Assembly (NCBI GenBank): GCA_900095095.1
Contig: FMBT01000446.1
Location: 1-64,000 of the forward strand
Length of the DNA stretch: 64,000 nt
Reading direction: 5' to 3'
Source: Fragilariopsis cylindrus CCMP1102
Lineage: Eukaryota; Bacillariophyta; Bacillariophyceae; Bacillariales; Bacillariaceae
Both the position numbers and the translations under genes were made by a program. Positions 12,375-24,600 of this stretch are shown here, one piece after another. A model generated the notes under the pieces. That model searched no databases. It was not told the origin of the DNA and saw only the letters and a program-made list of their open reading frames with translations. Position 1 is the stretch's first letter. Each line of letters begins with the position of its first letter.

Positions 12375-13493
12375 CCAGTTCAACTTCGAAATTCATTCCA
12401 CTTACTCTGCACGCTCGCCATAAGTATCGAAAAGTTCAGCTCCTTTCGGAATATTTTTGCTGGCGTAGGCCAAGAATTTCTTGGATTCGGGAACGTACTT
12501 ATATTGTACATTGCGTTCTATATGATGGGAATTTAAACCGTCTAGAATTGGTACCATCGCGGTGACCTTTTCTCGGATATTTACTCCAAAATTCTTCCTA
12601 TACCATTCTAATTCTTTCAGCGGAGCATCTTGATCACTTAATGGTCCAGCTTCGAACCCCCTGGCTTGAACATTCAGACGTGCTGCAACATAATCTTTGT
12701 AGCTTATGGATTCACTAAATTCACTAGAGATGCGAACAAACGCTTTGTACTCTGACTCGATTTCTTCCTTTCGTTTCGAAACCAAGAAGTATGTTTGTGT
12801 ATGCGCTCCATACAAAGAATTTAGTTCTCTTAGATCAAATGTGACGGGATGATGTGATTCATAGTCTTCATAAGTTGGCAAGATATCCAGATAAAAAGAA
12901 GATTTTTGTTGTTGATGATTAGCAGAAGTATATTGTGCTGAAATGTTCCTCTTTATAAGCATCGCAAGGTAGGCAGCAAGGAAAGCCTGTTCTACCAAAA
13001 AGGCGTCTGTATTGGAATGGCGTGCTCCAATCAGTTTATTTTTCACGAATCCGTCACGGAAGGCATCCAAAGTCCAGATTTGCATGTCTCTGGGAATTTC
13101 GAATAATTTCCAGTTCTTTTCTAATGTCTTCCCCGAAATTAACGTCCTTTCTTCTGTATGTAGCACATCCTCCCCACAGTTACCATTCTCACAAGTAACA
13201 CGCACGAGACTTTTGAGTGGTGAATCTAATAAACTACTAATTTGCTGGTTCACGAACTGCCGTTTATTGTTCAGCCAGTCCAAATCATTTTGGACTGCGA
13301 ATCTCCATATGATGGACGAAAGAACGATAATGACACCAATGACGAAACCTATCCTGATCTTTCCACTCACTCCATCATGATGATGAAGGGACAGCGATGA
13401 TTTTTCACCACTTTTCCCATATTTGACACCGTGTTTTCTCTTTGGCTTGCCGCCATTGTTGCTGCTAGATTTCTTTTTCGTCATTTTCGCCAT
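11318..13493 (-). CDS. Membrane-anchored SET-domain protein methyltransferase (SETD3/Rubisco-LSMT type)
   Basis: Exons 12406-13493, 12097-12262 and 11318-11971 give 635 residues. Introns have GTAAGT and GTAAGG donors. The start is ATG 13493 (MAKMTKKKSS); longer frames need TTG. A basic N-terminus precedes one transmembrane helix (about residues 50-72, GFVIGVIIVLSSIIWRF). The split SET core follows: MQIWTLDAF, then MVPILDGLNSHHIERNVQY, the AdoMet/substrate motif of this class, and GAELFDTYGERADLFPTYGFV. That last motif is created only by joining exons 1 and 2, which confirms the splice. Exons 2-3 hold the helical substrate-binding region, with a D8 tract near 11690. Homologues methylate Lys or His on plastid or cytoskeletal proteins. 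Substrate here is unknown, and the membrane anchor is unusual for the class. Confidence 0.85.
12332..12368. repeat. (AT)n microsatellite in intron 1 of the SET gene
   Basis: About 18 TA repeats within the 143-bp intron. Likely polymorphic in length. Confidence 0.95.
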
Positions 13494-14740
13494 CTTCAAT
13501 TACTGGTCAGATGTGGAATGAGTAGAAGATGTACACTGTAGTGCCAATTGTTATGTCCTACTCGTCGACTACTTTAATAGAGCGAAATACGAAATACGAT
13601 ACTTGTAGTTTGTAAAAGAACAATTTGAATAATTTCGAATAATAGAGCCCGTGCATTTTGTTGTGTGACGCGTGCAAATATTTTGGGGCTCGCCTTGTGC
13701 AAGAGAAAAGGTTCTGTCCTTAGAATATTGTACCCCAACTTTACACGGCAAATACATCATATAACATATATATTATGTGTCTGTTTGTTATGAACTATTT
13801 TCTTGAAAGCAGATAGGAATATTTTGTGTGTTACAAGCATGGTGTACTAATAGGTGGTTTTGTTACTGCTAGCTTTTCTTGCAGAAAAGAAAAATCACAA
13901 CAAGTACGAGTTTCATTAAAAATAGCAGATGCCATTAAGGCTTGTGTGAATCCTGCATTATGTGTGTCAAGGCTATGCTGTGGAACATGAGAGAGAGAGA
14001 GGGAGATAGAGAGAATACATACACCTAAGTAGTTCTATTGTATTATAAATAGTCTACACCTGTGTACGTTGGTATATGTTTGCATATTAATAATACATAC
14101 TAATTCAGAGGTTTGAGTGTGGAAAATAAATTATACTATGAATTCAGGACTAGTTTTAGCTAGACCTAGTTCAATACGACGAGAGTTCCATTTTCCTGGT
14201 TTCAATTTTATTATTTCATCCAATGACTCATTTCATTCATTCTATCAGAGATGTCATGTTGTGAAGCCTAAAGCTACTAGCAGCTAAGCTGGCTTTACTA
14301 GAACAGAAATGGTCAAAAAAAGTATAGTGAATTGATGAATGAATCTTACTGTACTTAGCATGTCGCAATGTTTTCGACTAAACAATAATTGTTAAGTACT
14401 CACCCCATAATGGATGCGCGCGCGCAAGGGGAGATTCGCTAGTTGGGTAGGCGATAACGACAAAAATGATCATACGACAAACGACAACGACAAAATCGCT
14501 GAAAAAAAAAAATCGTACACTTCAAAACTAGAAATCGCCGAGTTATGATGAATCGATGTCAGTACACAATTATTGTAGCAAAACGGCGGACAAAAAGAGC
14601 TTACAAAAGTTCATTTGAAATTTTTGCATACCGTACCACATACCATACATACCACATCAACGAAAACGAGAACTAATCTAATCTACCGTGTCTTGAATTA
14701 GAATCAATCTGTTCAAATTAAATAATCTAATAGAATAACA
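13494..14740. other. Intergenic, 1.25 kb, divergent promoter region
   Basis: Lies between the divergent starts of the SET gene and the SUMO-like gene. Holds a GA-rich tract (about 13990-14013) and a GCGCGCGC run (about 14417-14425). No gene or structured RNA is evident. Confidence 0.6.
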
Positions 14741-15667
14741 ATGGTCGCTGCTGTTGACAACGGACTTTGGGTTCCTGAAACAAGGAATGCAAAGACAGGA
14801 AAAGAATCCAAGATCGAGTCATGGTGGGAAATCAGAAGAGCTGGACCTACTGAACCGGCCCCTACCCGAGGTGCAACACCTCTTGTTGAACGATGCATGC
14901 GTGTTCATAGCTTTAGTGAGGAATTTGCAAGACGTACTCTCAAAGGATACCGTCAATTTATGGAGTTGAAGTCGGTCATGAATGATTGGCAAGAGCTCAA
15001 ACTTGCCCCTTCCCTTCCTATTAAACAAATGTGGGAATCACATTTGCTAGACAATCTAAGCTACACCGAAGATTGTCTTCTTTTATTTGGACGTGTTATT
15101 GGTCACAATCCTGACACAATTCTTGATGGACCTGCCTTGAGAGAACGCACCATGACCACTCAAATCGCCTTCCAGGCACGTTACGGTGATGATTTGGACC
15201 AGGATGTTTGGGACTTTGGTGATGATTGGAACAAAGATTCCATGTCAAAGCCAAACCCTATCAAGAAGTTTGACAATCTCGAGGTTTCCTCTCGTGGTCG
15301 TCTTCCAGTTGCTAGTCGAGGTGATATTGACGAAGGAGATAGGAGTCATGGACGCAGTCCAAGAACACTTGCATCTCCTCGTCGTGTTAACACAACAAAG
15401 TCACCTACATCTGCTTCTCCGGGAGGAAACGAGCCCATTACGATCTTTCTTCGTGACCAAAATACCGGCGAAGAGACTTACTTCTCCTTGCGATACAAAA
15501 GCACACTTCGCATTGTCTTCACCGTTTTTGCTGAACGTCGGGGTTTGAACCAAAACTCACTTAAGTTCAGCTATAATGCGCAGCAACTAACGGGATACGA
15601 AACACCTCACAGTCTTGCGCTTGAAGATAGAGCCCGAATTGATGTCCACATCGAACAGAGACGGTAA
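14741..15667 (+). CDS. Protein with GRDP-like N-terminal motif and C-terminal SUMO-like domain
   Basis: Single exon, 308 residues, ATG at 14741. The N-terminal half has a Trp-rich start (SWWEIRR), then GYRQFMELKSVMNDW and PIKQMWESHLLDNLSYTEDCLLLFGRVIGHNPD. The pattern MW-x2-H-x2-D-x3-Y-x2-DC resembles the WH-x-H motif of glycine-rich-domain (DUF1399) proteins; this is a likeness, not a firm assignment. A low-complexity Arg/Ser/Pro linker (about 190-230) leads to a SUMO/Rad60-SLD-like ubiquitin fold (ITIFLRDQNTGEETYFSLRYKSTLRIVFTVFAERRG, then LKFSYNAQQL and ALEDRARIDVHIEQ). The protein ends EQRR with no Gly-Gly, so the fold cannot be processed and conjugated like SUMO. It is probably an integral interaction domain. 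Function unknown. Confidence 0.85.
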   Translation: MVAAVDNGLWVPETRNAKTGKESKIESWWEIRRAGPTEPAPTRGATPLVERCMRVHSFSEEFARRTLKGYRQFMELKSVMNDWQELKLAPSLPIKQMWESHLLDNLSYTEDCLLLFGRVIGHNPDTILDGPALRERTMTTQIAFQARYGDDLDQDVWDFGDDWNKDSMSKPNPIKKFDNLEVSSRGRLPVASRGDIDEGDRSHGRSPRTLASPRRVNTTKSPTSASPGGNEPITIFLRDQNTGEETYFSLRYKSTLRIVFTVFAERRGLNQNSLKFSYNAQQLTGYETPHSLALEDRARIDVHIEQRR

Positions 15668-16645
15668 AACATTGACCAAAAATATATATGCTGAAAAAAA
15701 GAATAGTAGCACGCAACCTTGCAGTTGACGAAGGCGATCCCTTCCGCACGATCTTTAAATGTTGACCTTTGAAACGGCAGGTATCCATCCTCCTTGTATT
15801 TATGATGATTTTTATAACTTTGTACTCTTTTAAATGAATTAATATAACAACCAACCAATGACTGAAAAACCTAAATAACTTACTGATTGATTCGTTTCTT
15901 TAGAGCATGTATTACTGGAAAAAGTTTTACATACACTTACTTCTTCCTAGTAGTACTAGTAGCATGCATATTTGATATTTGGTTGCAAATGAAAATAGGA
16001 GTGGCCACTGTAGAAGGAGAAATGGATTTACACCAACACTCATTGGGTCTAGATTTTTTAGCAAAAGATATATATAGAATTGAATTTCGATCAACTTGTC
16101 ACATAACGTGCTCTCTCTCTCTCTCTCTCTAAAGAGAAAACGCGAAACACGAAGCAGATATAATAGAGTAGAAGCTAAAATAACAGTAAAGCTTGTCTTG
16201 ATATTATATGAATTATCGATCCCATTAATATATTGTTTCTACAGTAGTTGTTTTACTACCAGCTAGAGCATTAGAAGGGTCTCATGGTCAATGGGTATGC
16301 TTGACATGCTTTTTACTGACTGTTCATCCCTCTTTTGAGTACCCTTAAACTAAACACTCAATACTTTCCCCCTTCCGCAGTTGGTAGAAATAACAGTGCA
16401 TAGAATACCACACAACGAAAGTCCTCATAAGCAATAGCTAGTAGTAGTTGTATGCTTTCATGGTTTACTAGTAGTTAGATTTACTGTATGAAAAGTAAAA
16501 GAGTACATATTCTGATATTAAAAAATAAATAGTTATTTCGTATTTAACTACTCGGACAAAATAATACACAATATATAAGGATTTAAAGAACGATCTCGAT
16601 TCGGTATATAGAAGAAATCTCTACTCGGTAGAAGAGTTCTTATAT
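15668..16645. other. Intergenic, 978 bp, between convergent genes
   Basis: AT-rich 3' regions of the SUMO-like gene and the phosphate cotransporter. Contains a (CT)n run at about 16110-16130 and CTAGTAG motifs near 15950 and 16440. No gene is supported. Confidence 0.6.
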
Positions 16646-18533
16646 TTACAGGGCGTCAACTTTTTCAACGCTAGAGGACTTTTCTTCTGCTTCCTCAACT
16701 TCCTCAATGGTATCTTCTTCAACATCGTCACCTAGAAGACCGGTGTGTTCCTCCAACTGTTGGATCTTGGCCCGAAGGGACCCATATCATCGGGTAAAGA
16801 GCGGACAGCATCGGTACGTGCTTGGCGTGCAGTCAAACATATGACACAACCTTGTTTTCCTCCAGCGAATTGCCAGTAGTAGATTCCGTAGATAATACCA
16901 CCGAACAACGCGACGGTAAGTAGGGATCCCAATACGGTTAGTCCTTTAACACCTTGGGTGAAAAGAATAGATAGACCCAAAAGGATCACAGGAATGATGA
17001 GGAAGGCAACAATGATGTAAACAATAGGGAATCCACGCCAGATACGAGTGGCTTTACCCAACTGACGAGCCGCGTTAAGTGGAATTCTTCGCATGAATGG
17101 AATTGGATACCAAACAATGATACCGGAAATGTTGAAGAATAAATGGGCAAGAGCAACTTGCATGGCCTCGGTTGTGGAAAGCATAGCAGCAAGAAGTGCT
17201 GTAATGGTGGTTCCAATATTAGCTCCAAGAGTGATAGGGAACATTTGTTCCAATCGGATCACGCCCAGACCAACCAAAGGAGTGAATGTAGAAGTGGTGA
17301 TCGAAGACGATTGAACAAGAATGGTAACACCAACACCGACAAGCATAGCGAGGTATCCGTTGATGTTTGTGGCCTTGTACATAATACGAGTTGATGTTCC
17401 CATGAGCATTTTTTGTAGCATTGTAACCATAGCGAAAAGACAGATGAAAAGAATGATTAATCCAAGAATGAAAACAGCAATTCCAGAAATTTGATCATCT
17501 CTAAGGGATGCGTCAGATTGGAAGAAGGCAGGACAACGGTCGGTTTTCTTGTCACATGAGATTAGACCAACTTGAGAACATGTGGACTTCGTTGGATCTG
17601 AAGGGTCCTCACATTCAATTGGGTAGAAATCCTCGCATGATCCTCCTTTGGCAACACCTTTGATGACGCTCTTGTTTGCGATGATGACCATGTTAGTGAG
17701 GGGTGAAACGAGATATTTCAATGGTCCTGCCCATTTTTCTCCGTCCTTTGCACTGAAATTTCTAACACAAAGAGACGTTATACGGTTGAGGTATCCGGTA
17801 ATAAGTTCGATTGGGAAGAATACACCGACAGTCAAAAAGTTAAACATATCATGGACGGTGGCTCCAGCAAATGCACGTTCGAGTTGGTCACCGTCACCCA
17901 TCTGTCCCATAGCGACAATTGTATTGGTGACTATACGTTGTTAAGTTATTTTTTGTTGTTGTCGTACGGAACAAAAGAAAGTATTGTTAGAAGCCATACG
18001 AGGAGGGATAAGGGAGTGCGGCACTGCATATGCGTGCATACATACATACGACGTTCGAAATGATATGATACGTTTGACTTACCTGAAGTACCAATATTGG
18101 CTCCCATGATCATGTAAATTCCTTGATTGACAGAAACGGATCCGGCACCGACAAGAGACACAACAATCGATGTGGTAGTGGAAGACGATTGAAGGAAGAC
18201 TGTTGCCAAGATACCGATCATAACTCCGGCTACAGGATTTGTATCATCACCGAAAAGTTCACCGGCAGCACAACCTCCCATAACCTTCGCACCAGAACCA
18301 AGAAGGTCTAGACCGAATAAAAAGAAGTAAAGAAAGAATAAAACAATGGATACACCAATAGCAATCATGCCCCATTCTGATGGGCTGTGACAACAACATG
18401 TTTGTACAACCTCGCCCCAAGTGGCATCTTCGGGGATGTCAGCTTCGGTGAACTTGTCTTCCTTGCCCGCCTTGTCCGCCTTGATAGGAATAGAAGCTTC
18501 GAGATCGATGTCTTTCTTTTCAGTGTCTGTCAT
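16646..18533 (-). CDS. SLC34-type sodium/phosphate cotransporter
   Basis: Plasma-membrane Na+-coupled phosphate importer. Exon 1 is 18083-18533 (ATG 18533, MTDTEKKD). Intron 17931-18082 (GTAAGT...TATAG) splits a Val codon and gives MGANIGTS-VTNTIVAMGQ, the SLC34 signature. Both inverted-repeat halves are present, each with its QSSS motif (FLQSSSTTTSIVVSLVG and LVQSSSITTSTFTPLVG). A Cys-rich extracellular loop (about CEDFYPIECEDP to CDKKTDRCP) lies between them. The C-terminal tail needs one extra base near 16785. It then reads SLRAKIQQLEEHTGLLGDD and an acidic tail to the stop at 16646, about 578 residues in all; without it the frame ends at 16732 after a short unrelated tail. Family call is firm. 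Confidence 0.92.
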
Positions 18534-18702
18534 CTTGATAATATTATTGGAAGAGCGAATTGTATAACTTGATGTTGTACTTTTTAACAGCAAGTTTCTT
18601 TCAATTTTATAAACGGTAGGTTGAAAGGAACAAAAAGGCAAAAAGTTGTCAAACAACACAAAACAATTTCATAAAGATATTTTAGAATACGTAACTCTCG
18701 AC

Positions 18703-18725
18703 GTACAGTACTTCAAGTACTGTAC
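18703..18725. promoter_or_regulatory. Perfect palindrome upstream of the phosphate cotransporter
   Basis: GTACAGTACTT, one C, then AAGTACTGTAC: an 11-bp perfect inverted repeat with a 1-nt centre, 170 bp upstream of the cotransporter ATG. It could be a dimeric transcription-factor site or a cruciform. Function is inferred from position only. Confidence 0.4.
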
Positions 18726-19508
18726 CAATACAAACAATAGAGAGGTTCCACAGCTCCGATCGAAATAATTGCAAATGCAATCAAAAACTACTGGATCTGA
18801 ATGTTTTTGAATCTAATTTGAATCTCTCCGTGAATTTTGAGGAATCGAATCAATTAATGAAGATTCATCAATCATCATTGATATTAAACGCGCCAAGTTA
18901 ATCGTATATTGCGAGCCAAAATAGGCAATGAAGCAGCCATTAATTGTACCATACGGTACACTACGTCGTATTATAGAATCTTCCGTTTGTATTGCAGGAG
19001 TTAATCCAAAAAATGTATCAATCTTTGTAAGTAGCCGCGGGGGCAATAGGAGTCAAGTTCAAGCAGACGAATACGACGTGTTATATTGTTACTATTTGCA
19101 TTTACGATTCCAACCCACGTAACTTTTAGTCAAATAAATAGTACTGCTGATTGAATGCGTGCGGCAAAAGTTCAAGAAGAAGCAGTAGTCGCGATGTCAT
19201 TATTTGATCACCATCAACAAATGCCAACAACTTGAAGGGAATTATGTGATGAATGTTTCTCTTTTCCAATATTCGAAGATTCGGAAGATTCGAAGATTCG
19301 ACACACAGCGGACATACAATACAGTACACGCTTATCCATCGAATAAAAATGAGGGCAAAGAACAAGAAGTCAAAAAGAATTCGTCATCGCCTCCCACACG
19401 CCACCCGATCAATCATGATCAAATTAAATGGCTGAGCATAATAAATGTGTTTGAGTCGTATTCGCGAGTACTAATCGAGCTAGTCGAATAAGCTTGAGGC
19501 TTGAAAGA

Positions 19509-19891
19509 ATGGACTCAGAGCATCAATCAATAGAAGAAAATCAGCCTCATCATCAAAGAAACCAACTAAAGTCACCCCAATAAAACGTAAATATGATTCA
19601 TCCCAAGCCAAGTTTGACAGCAGTGAATGTGACTGGGATGAAGAGTCTTAATTGAGTAATACCTCCAATACAAAAACAATCACTTTCCCCAAAAACAAAA
19701 AAGCACCGAAACCCAGCATCCTCAAGTCAAATCAAGGCAATAGCAAGCAAGATTCCATAGTGTTCCCTGGTTTATTGGACTCCTCACAATCCTCACTTTT
19801 TGAAAGCGAAGCTGACAATGATAGTGGGGACAACCAGGACAAGAACGACCCAAAAGTCTCCTCAGTCTCCAAAATCGACGAGACCAACTAA
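19509..19891 (+). pseudogene. Decayed Lys/Ser-rich coding fragment
   Basis: Neighbouring frames give Lys/Ser/Asp-rich peptides (KRKYDSSQAKFDSSE, CDWDEES, then FPKNKKAPKPSILKSN and SLFESEADNDSGDNQD). They look like parts of one former acidic/basic protein separated by stops. No family is recognised. Could be the remnant of a transposon protein or of a nuclear protein. Confidence 0.3.
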
Positions 19892-21634
19892 AACGCCTTC
19901 ATGTATGAAGAAGTGTGGACAAGATCCAAAAGACACCAGCTCAGTTATCATTTGAGATGGCAGCCAAACTTCCTCACTCTGTTATTTTGATATGACAGCC
20001 AACCAGATAATAATATACAACACCCAAAAGTAACCCCTCCAATGGGAACATGAAACTTCGAGTAGGAGATAAAAAATTCCCATCCTGCTTTTTTTACAAT
20101 CCAGTCAACATCATACAAAACATGAATCACCAAACAGGATATTGTTCAGATATATTTCAATTTTTCATCTTGTTTTACCTCAACCAAAAAAACAAGAACA
20201 AATTATTATTGCTCAAACACAAGTTATATACTTCACATTCAACAATTCTATTGAGGCAGTAATATTGTTCTACTAAAGTGTGTTAGATCTCTCACTTAAC
20301 TGTTAACGGAGGCAAGTTTAAAGACGTAATAGTCTGCTATACATATCTACATAGAAATTAGCTAGATTAATAAATAAATATATATATATATATATTATAT
20401 ATATATATATCGCATAGTAAATCAATGAGTTGAATAAATAAATAATTCATTTGTTTGTTTGATTGATTGATCAGTTTGTTGTTGTTGTTGTTATTGTTGT
20501 TTGGAATAAGATGCAAGAAGAAGTGCAAAGTGCAAGAAGTGCAAAAGTACTGTGCAGCGTAGAAGGGGACTTGTTGTCAACAGGTTTGTTTGACATGATT
20601 CTATGGGATTCTACAGTACACATGATTTATGTAATGTTTCAATGCAATAAGATTAGGCTTTTTAGCAAATGAGAACTATAACTATTTAACCCACTAACAA
20701 CCTTTACAAAATGAATGCAGCTGGGTTTTAGAAGAGAAAGAGAACCAATTGGAACAACCAGAAATTGAGCCTCCCTAATCACACCTCCATAGAAGAAGAC
20801 TCTTTGTTTAACTTGCAGACAGCACATACATGACATGGAGTAATGTGTGGTTAAGAAATGTACTCACTCATACAAATATGTAGGGGGCGGGGTACCTTCT
20901 TCACCTTAGTACAAACAGCCAACTTTCTTCATTCTACTGTATTTCTGTCACTACTAATCCAATAATGTAGATACTGCCAACATGTGTCAGCAGATGTAAC
21001 TCTATTTCAAAATACTAATAATAATAGGACAAGGAAGGAATACATTGTGGTAATTTGGTCTGTATTTTTTCACTCCCATTTTTTCAGTAGTTAAAACTAG
21101 CAGAAGGGAACCCAATTTCTACTTTTGTTTCATCTGTAGCACTCTGAATGGGTGTGCTCTGGATTGGTTGAAATAATCATTCTCACCCCATTGTTGAATT
21201 CCATTCAGAACAAAAGGGTTCTTTTACATATTCCAACAATCCAATGGATTTGAAAATGTTTGAAAGACAATTGTTCCTGGTAGTGACACACTCCTATATA
21301 TATCGAGCTCAACCCAACATGCAGTTATTTAACCAAAACATCCATCTGTCTGCTGCTGTTGATACAATGTTTCTGTTAGTTATTTCTAAATCATCTCCAG
21401 CAATGGATTGGCTGTAGACTTTTATGTTAAGTTATAAAATAATCGATGTCATTAAGTGACGTTACATAGAGCCCAAAGCATATATTTCAAACTAAATCAC
21501 TAATAAAAGTAGCGCAAGTATACTGTATTCTTTTATCTAGATAATAATGTAGTAATTATAATAACAATGATAATAAGTTACATTTGAAGCAATACGTAAC
21601 TTTTGGTGTCCGCATTATTTAAACTCGTTTCGTT

Positions 21635-24600
21635 TCATATTATGGGGGAACTATCGGTATCAGACGAAGAGGATAAACTATCGCTTTCTATAAACGATTG
21701 TGGAGAGGTTTGCATGTCAACAATCCCTTTTTTAAACTCAAAACTGGCCCTCCGGCTTATCCTCATTTTCTTAGGAGATTCAAACCCTCCCACACCATCT
21801 ACACGTCCAACTTCCAACTTTTCGATGCATTCATCCAAGGCATCAGCGATGCGGTAGTGGCATCGTATCATTGCAGCGTGTTGATAAGCCGCAACAGAAC
21901 CTACTTTAAGATAATGATATAATCTATTGACGGAAGGATCACTAAACAGTACAAAGAAGTCACGAAGTTCAACCTGAGGTACGATCGTGGTAGATCCCTC
22001 GAAAGATTGTGTCATCATCGTGCCCGTGAAGCTGACCGCTGCATCCAAGTCTCTAAGAAAAACAAACTTTGCCCGCATGTCATTCTTAAGATACATCTCC
22101 AGGGCGGCTAATAAGAAGCCTCCTCTCCAGCTTGTTTCTTGCTCTCCGCCAGACCAGCGACTCGGTCTACCAACTCCTCCCTTCGCATTAAAAAAGAATG
22201 GTACGATATGGGGATTGCATTGGCAGGCGACAAAAAAATGACAATTCAACATCTCTGATAGACCAGCCGTTGGAATATCGTGTCGAATGGACCCGTCATA
22301 GTAGGTTTCGGGTCCAGCGCTTCGGACCGTGCCGTCAGGATCTTTTATCTGGAGCTTTTGAGGACTCACAAAACCTGGAACTGCTGCACTAGCTATCACA
22401 GCGCTAGCAATTGTAACATTCGGAGCACTTATGTAATTAATTAGTACGGGTGGTGTCTTTTTCGCGGTAGCTGCAAGTGCGATGCAAAGAATACGTCCCG
22501 TTTTTTGGTAAGCTTCCTCAAAGGTCATATCGCCGTAGGTGAACCTATACAAAATGAAGAGACAGATTAGAGCACAGTAAACAAATTCCAAAGTCCATCA
22601 GCAGAGCACAATAAACAATAAGCAAACTCCAAGATACGCTGTATCCCAATCATACACACCATTTGATCATTTTGAGCCAGTCGTCTCCTGAGAAAAGATT
22701 TCCGTTCTTCCAAACAGAAGCAAATCGATCCGGCCAACTTCGTTCAAAGCATTTAAGATGGGGCCCGATAACTTTGGGATCCAAATCATTGTGTAATTCA
22801 AGATTTGTTCGTGTGCATAGAACAGCACCGATTACACTTCCTGCACTACATCCACTAACAATGTGCGGCAGACAATCAGTTTCCATTAATCCCTTCAGGT
22901 GGCCTAGATGATAAAGGCCCATCATCTATCGTTGTTTTAAGTTCGCATGTTTTAAGTTCGCATGAAAAAAAAGGAAGGAAGAGAAGCAGTTAGTGATTAG
23001 AACGTACTATAATAACAAGACACAACGGCATTAATATATTGAGTTCGCTTTGTACTTACGGAACCTCCCGATAAGCAAAGAGCAGTTTTCCCATAAGCAG
23101 TACGAGCCCGTTTTAAAAATTTCAAAAGTTGTTCTCGATTTACAGTGCTAGGTGATACAAAACCACCTGTCGTTTCGTCGTTGTTGCCGGGATCATAGTC
23201 ACTGCCGTTTACACCATCGCCGGCTCTCGTAGAGTTCTGTCGTCTGGTTGTGGGTGTACTCGGAATAGTGTCTTTTTTGGTTGATGCTTCTTTCCTTACT
23301 TTCGATTTCCCTGTCTTGATTTTGGACGTGCTTCGTGTATTTGCACCGTCTTCTGTTCCTGTTTTACTGTTGAAATTTAACGTCGCAAATGCAATTAGCG
23401 ATCCCCATAACTTATTCCTCTCGGCTGTCGATTGTTGATGCAAATTTTGTTCGAATTGATTTTGATGATGCTGCTGCTTTAGTATTTCGTCCTCCTGTTT
23501 CTGGTCGTCGTTTTCTACCGACAAAAGGGTTTGGTCCGTCACCCAGTACAGAGTTTTCGTGACTTCACCAATAAATTCTGTGACAACGAATTTGGGTTCA
23601 CCGGTATATGTTTTGGTAAACAAATCTGACATCGAGGTATTAAAAAAGTAAGAAAAAAGACAATATCATATGTGAGAATGATAGTGAGAATACTTCATAC
23701 ATGACCATCATGACCATCATGACTAAATAACTATCTATTTGTAACTCACCTTCGTTCATTATCCCACCCACATTTTTGCGTGTACATTGTTGTAGTACAG
23801 CAAGTGCATTAATTGGATCTTTTCTTGACCGAGCCTCACGCATATCTTTCACTAGTTGTTTGATGAGTGGCCAGTTATATTGATAACTAGTCGAATCGTT
23901 GGTAGTCTTTTGCCACCTATCTCGTTTTTGCGATTTATCGAGTTCAGCAGCATATTTGTACCATTCCTCATACGATGTTACATCCTTTGCCATTTTTGAT
24001 CGTAACGCACGATGTTTGGGAGTTGCAACGAGAGTTTCAATGAACCGAATAACAAGTCTGATAACGACATAAACAATAAATTCGACATTTATCAACATAT
24101 ATATTACTATCAATATTGGCCATCTTAATATTTTACCTGCCATCGTATGTAATCGTCCCGGCATGACGGAAAGAACCGCAATTACAAGTAACAATCCGCC
24201 AAATGTTTGCCAAAGAAAAACACCAATTTTCCAATCCATTAATGGCCATTCACGAGAAAACCATGCCCAAAATGATTCTACGGGTGGAGGAACAACAGTG
24301 AAAGGAGGTGTCGACGGTAATTTTGCAAGTAACTCGGTCATATTGAGTAATTCGTTTGGACTGATATGACCATCCTGATTCGTATCAAATTTATTCAACA
24401 TAAATTCTGCGATGGTTGCATTGGCATTTTTAGAGGATTGAACGGCATGTTCCCACAAGTGTTGAGCAAGTACGTTCGGACTTGTCAGCCATCCATTTTC
24501 ATTGTTAGAGTTGTTGATATAATTATTGTCGTCTCCTACGAGCGATAGGTTGTTGTTACCTTCATAAAGCTGCTGTTGTAGCTGTCGGTCTTTCAGCCAT

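Larger units (their letters stand above)
18534..21634. other. Gene-poor region, 3.1 kb
   Basis: Upstream of the phosphate cotransporter and downstream of the TAG lipase. Contains a perfect 11-bp palindrome (18703-18725), a decayed coding fragment (19509-19891), an AT microsatellite at about 20378-20412, and otherwise AT-rich sequence without recognisable genes. It may be old transposon debris. Confidence 0.55.

Noticed and set aside
18928-19122. Short plus-strand frame in the gene-poor region
   Set aside because: No recognisable motif, and similar open frames occur on both strands.
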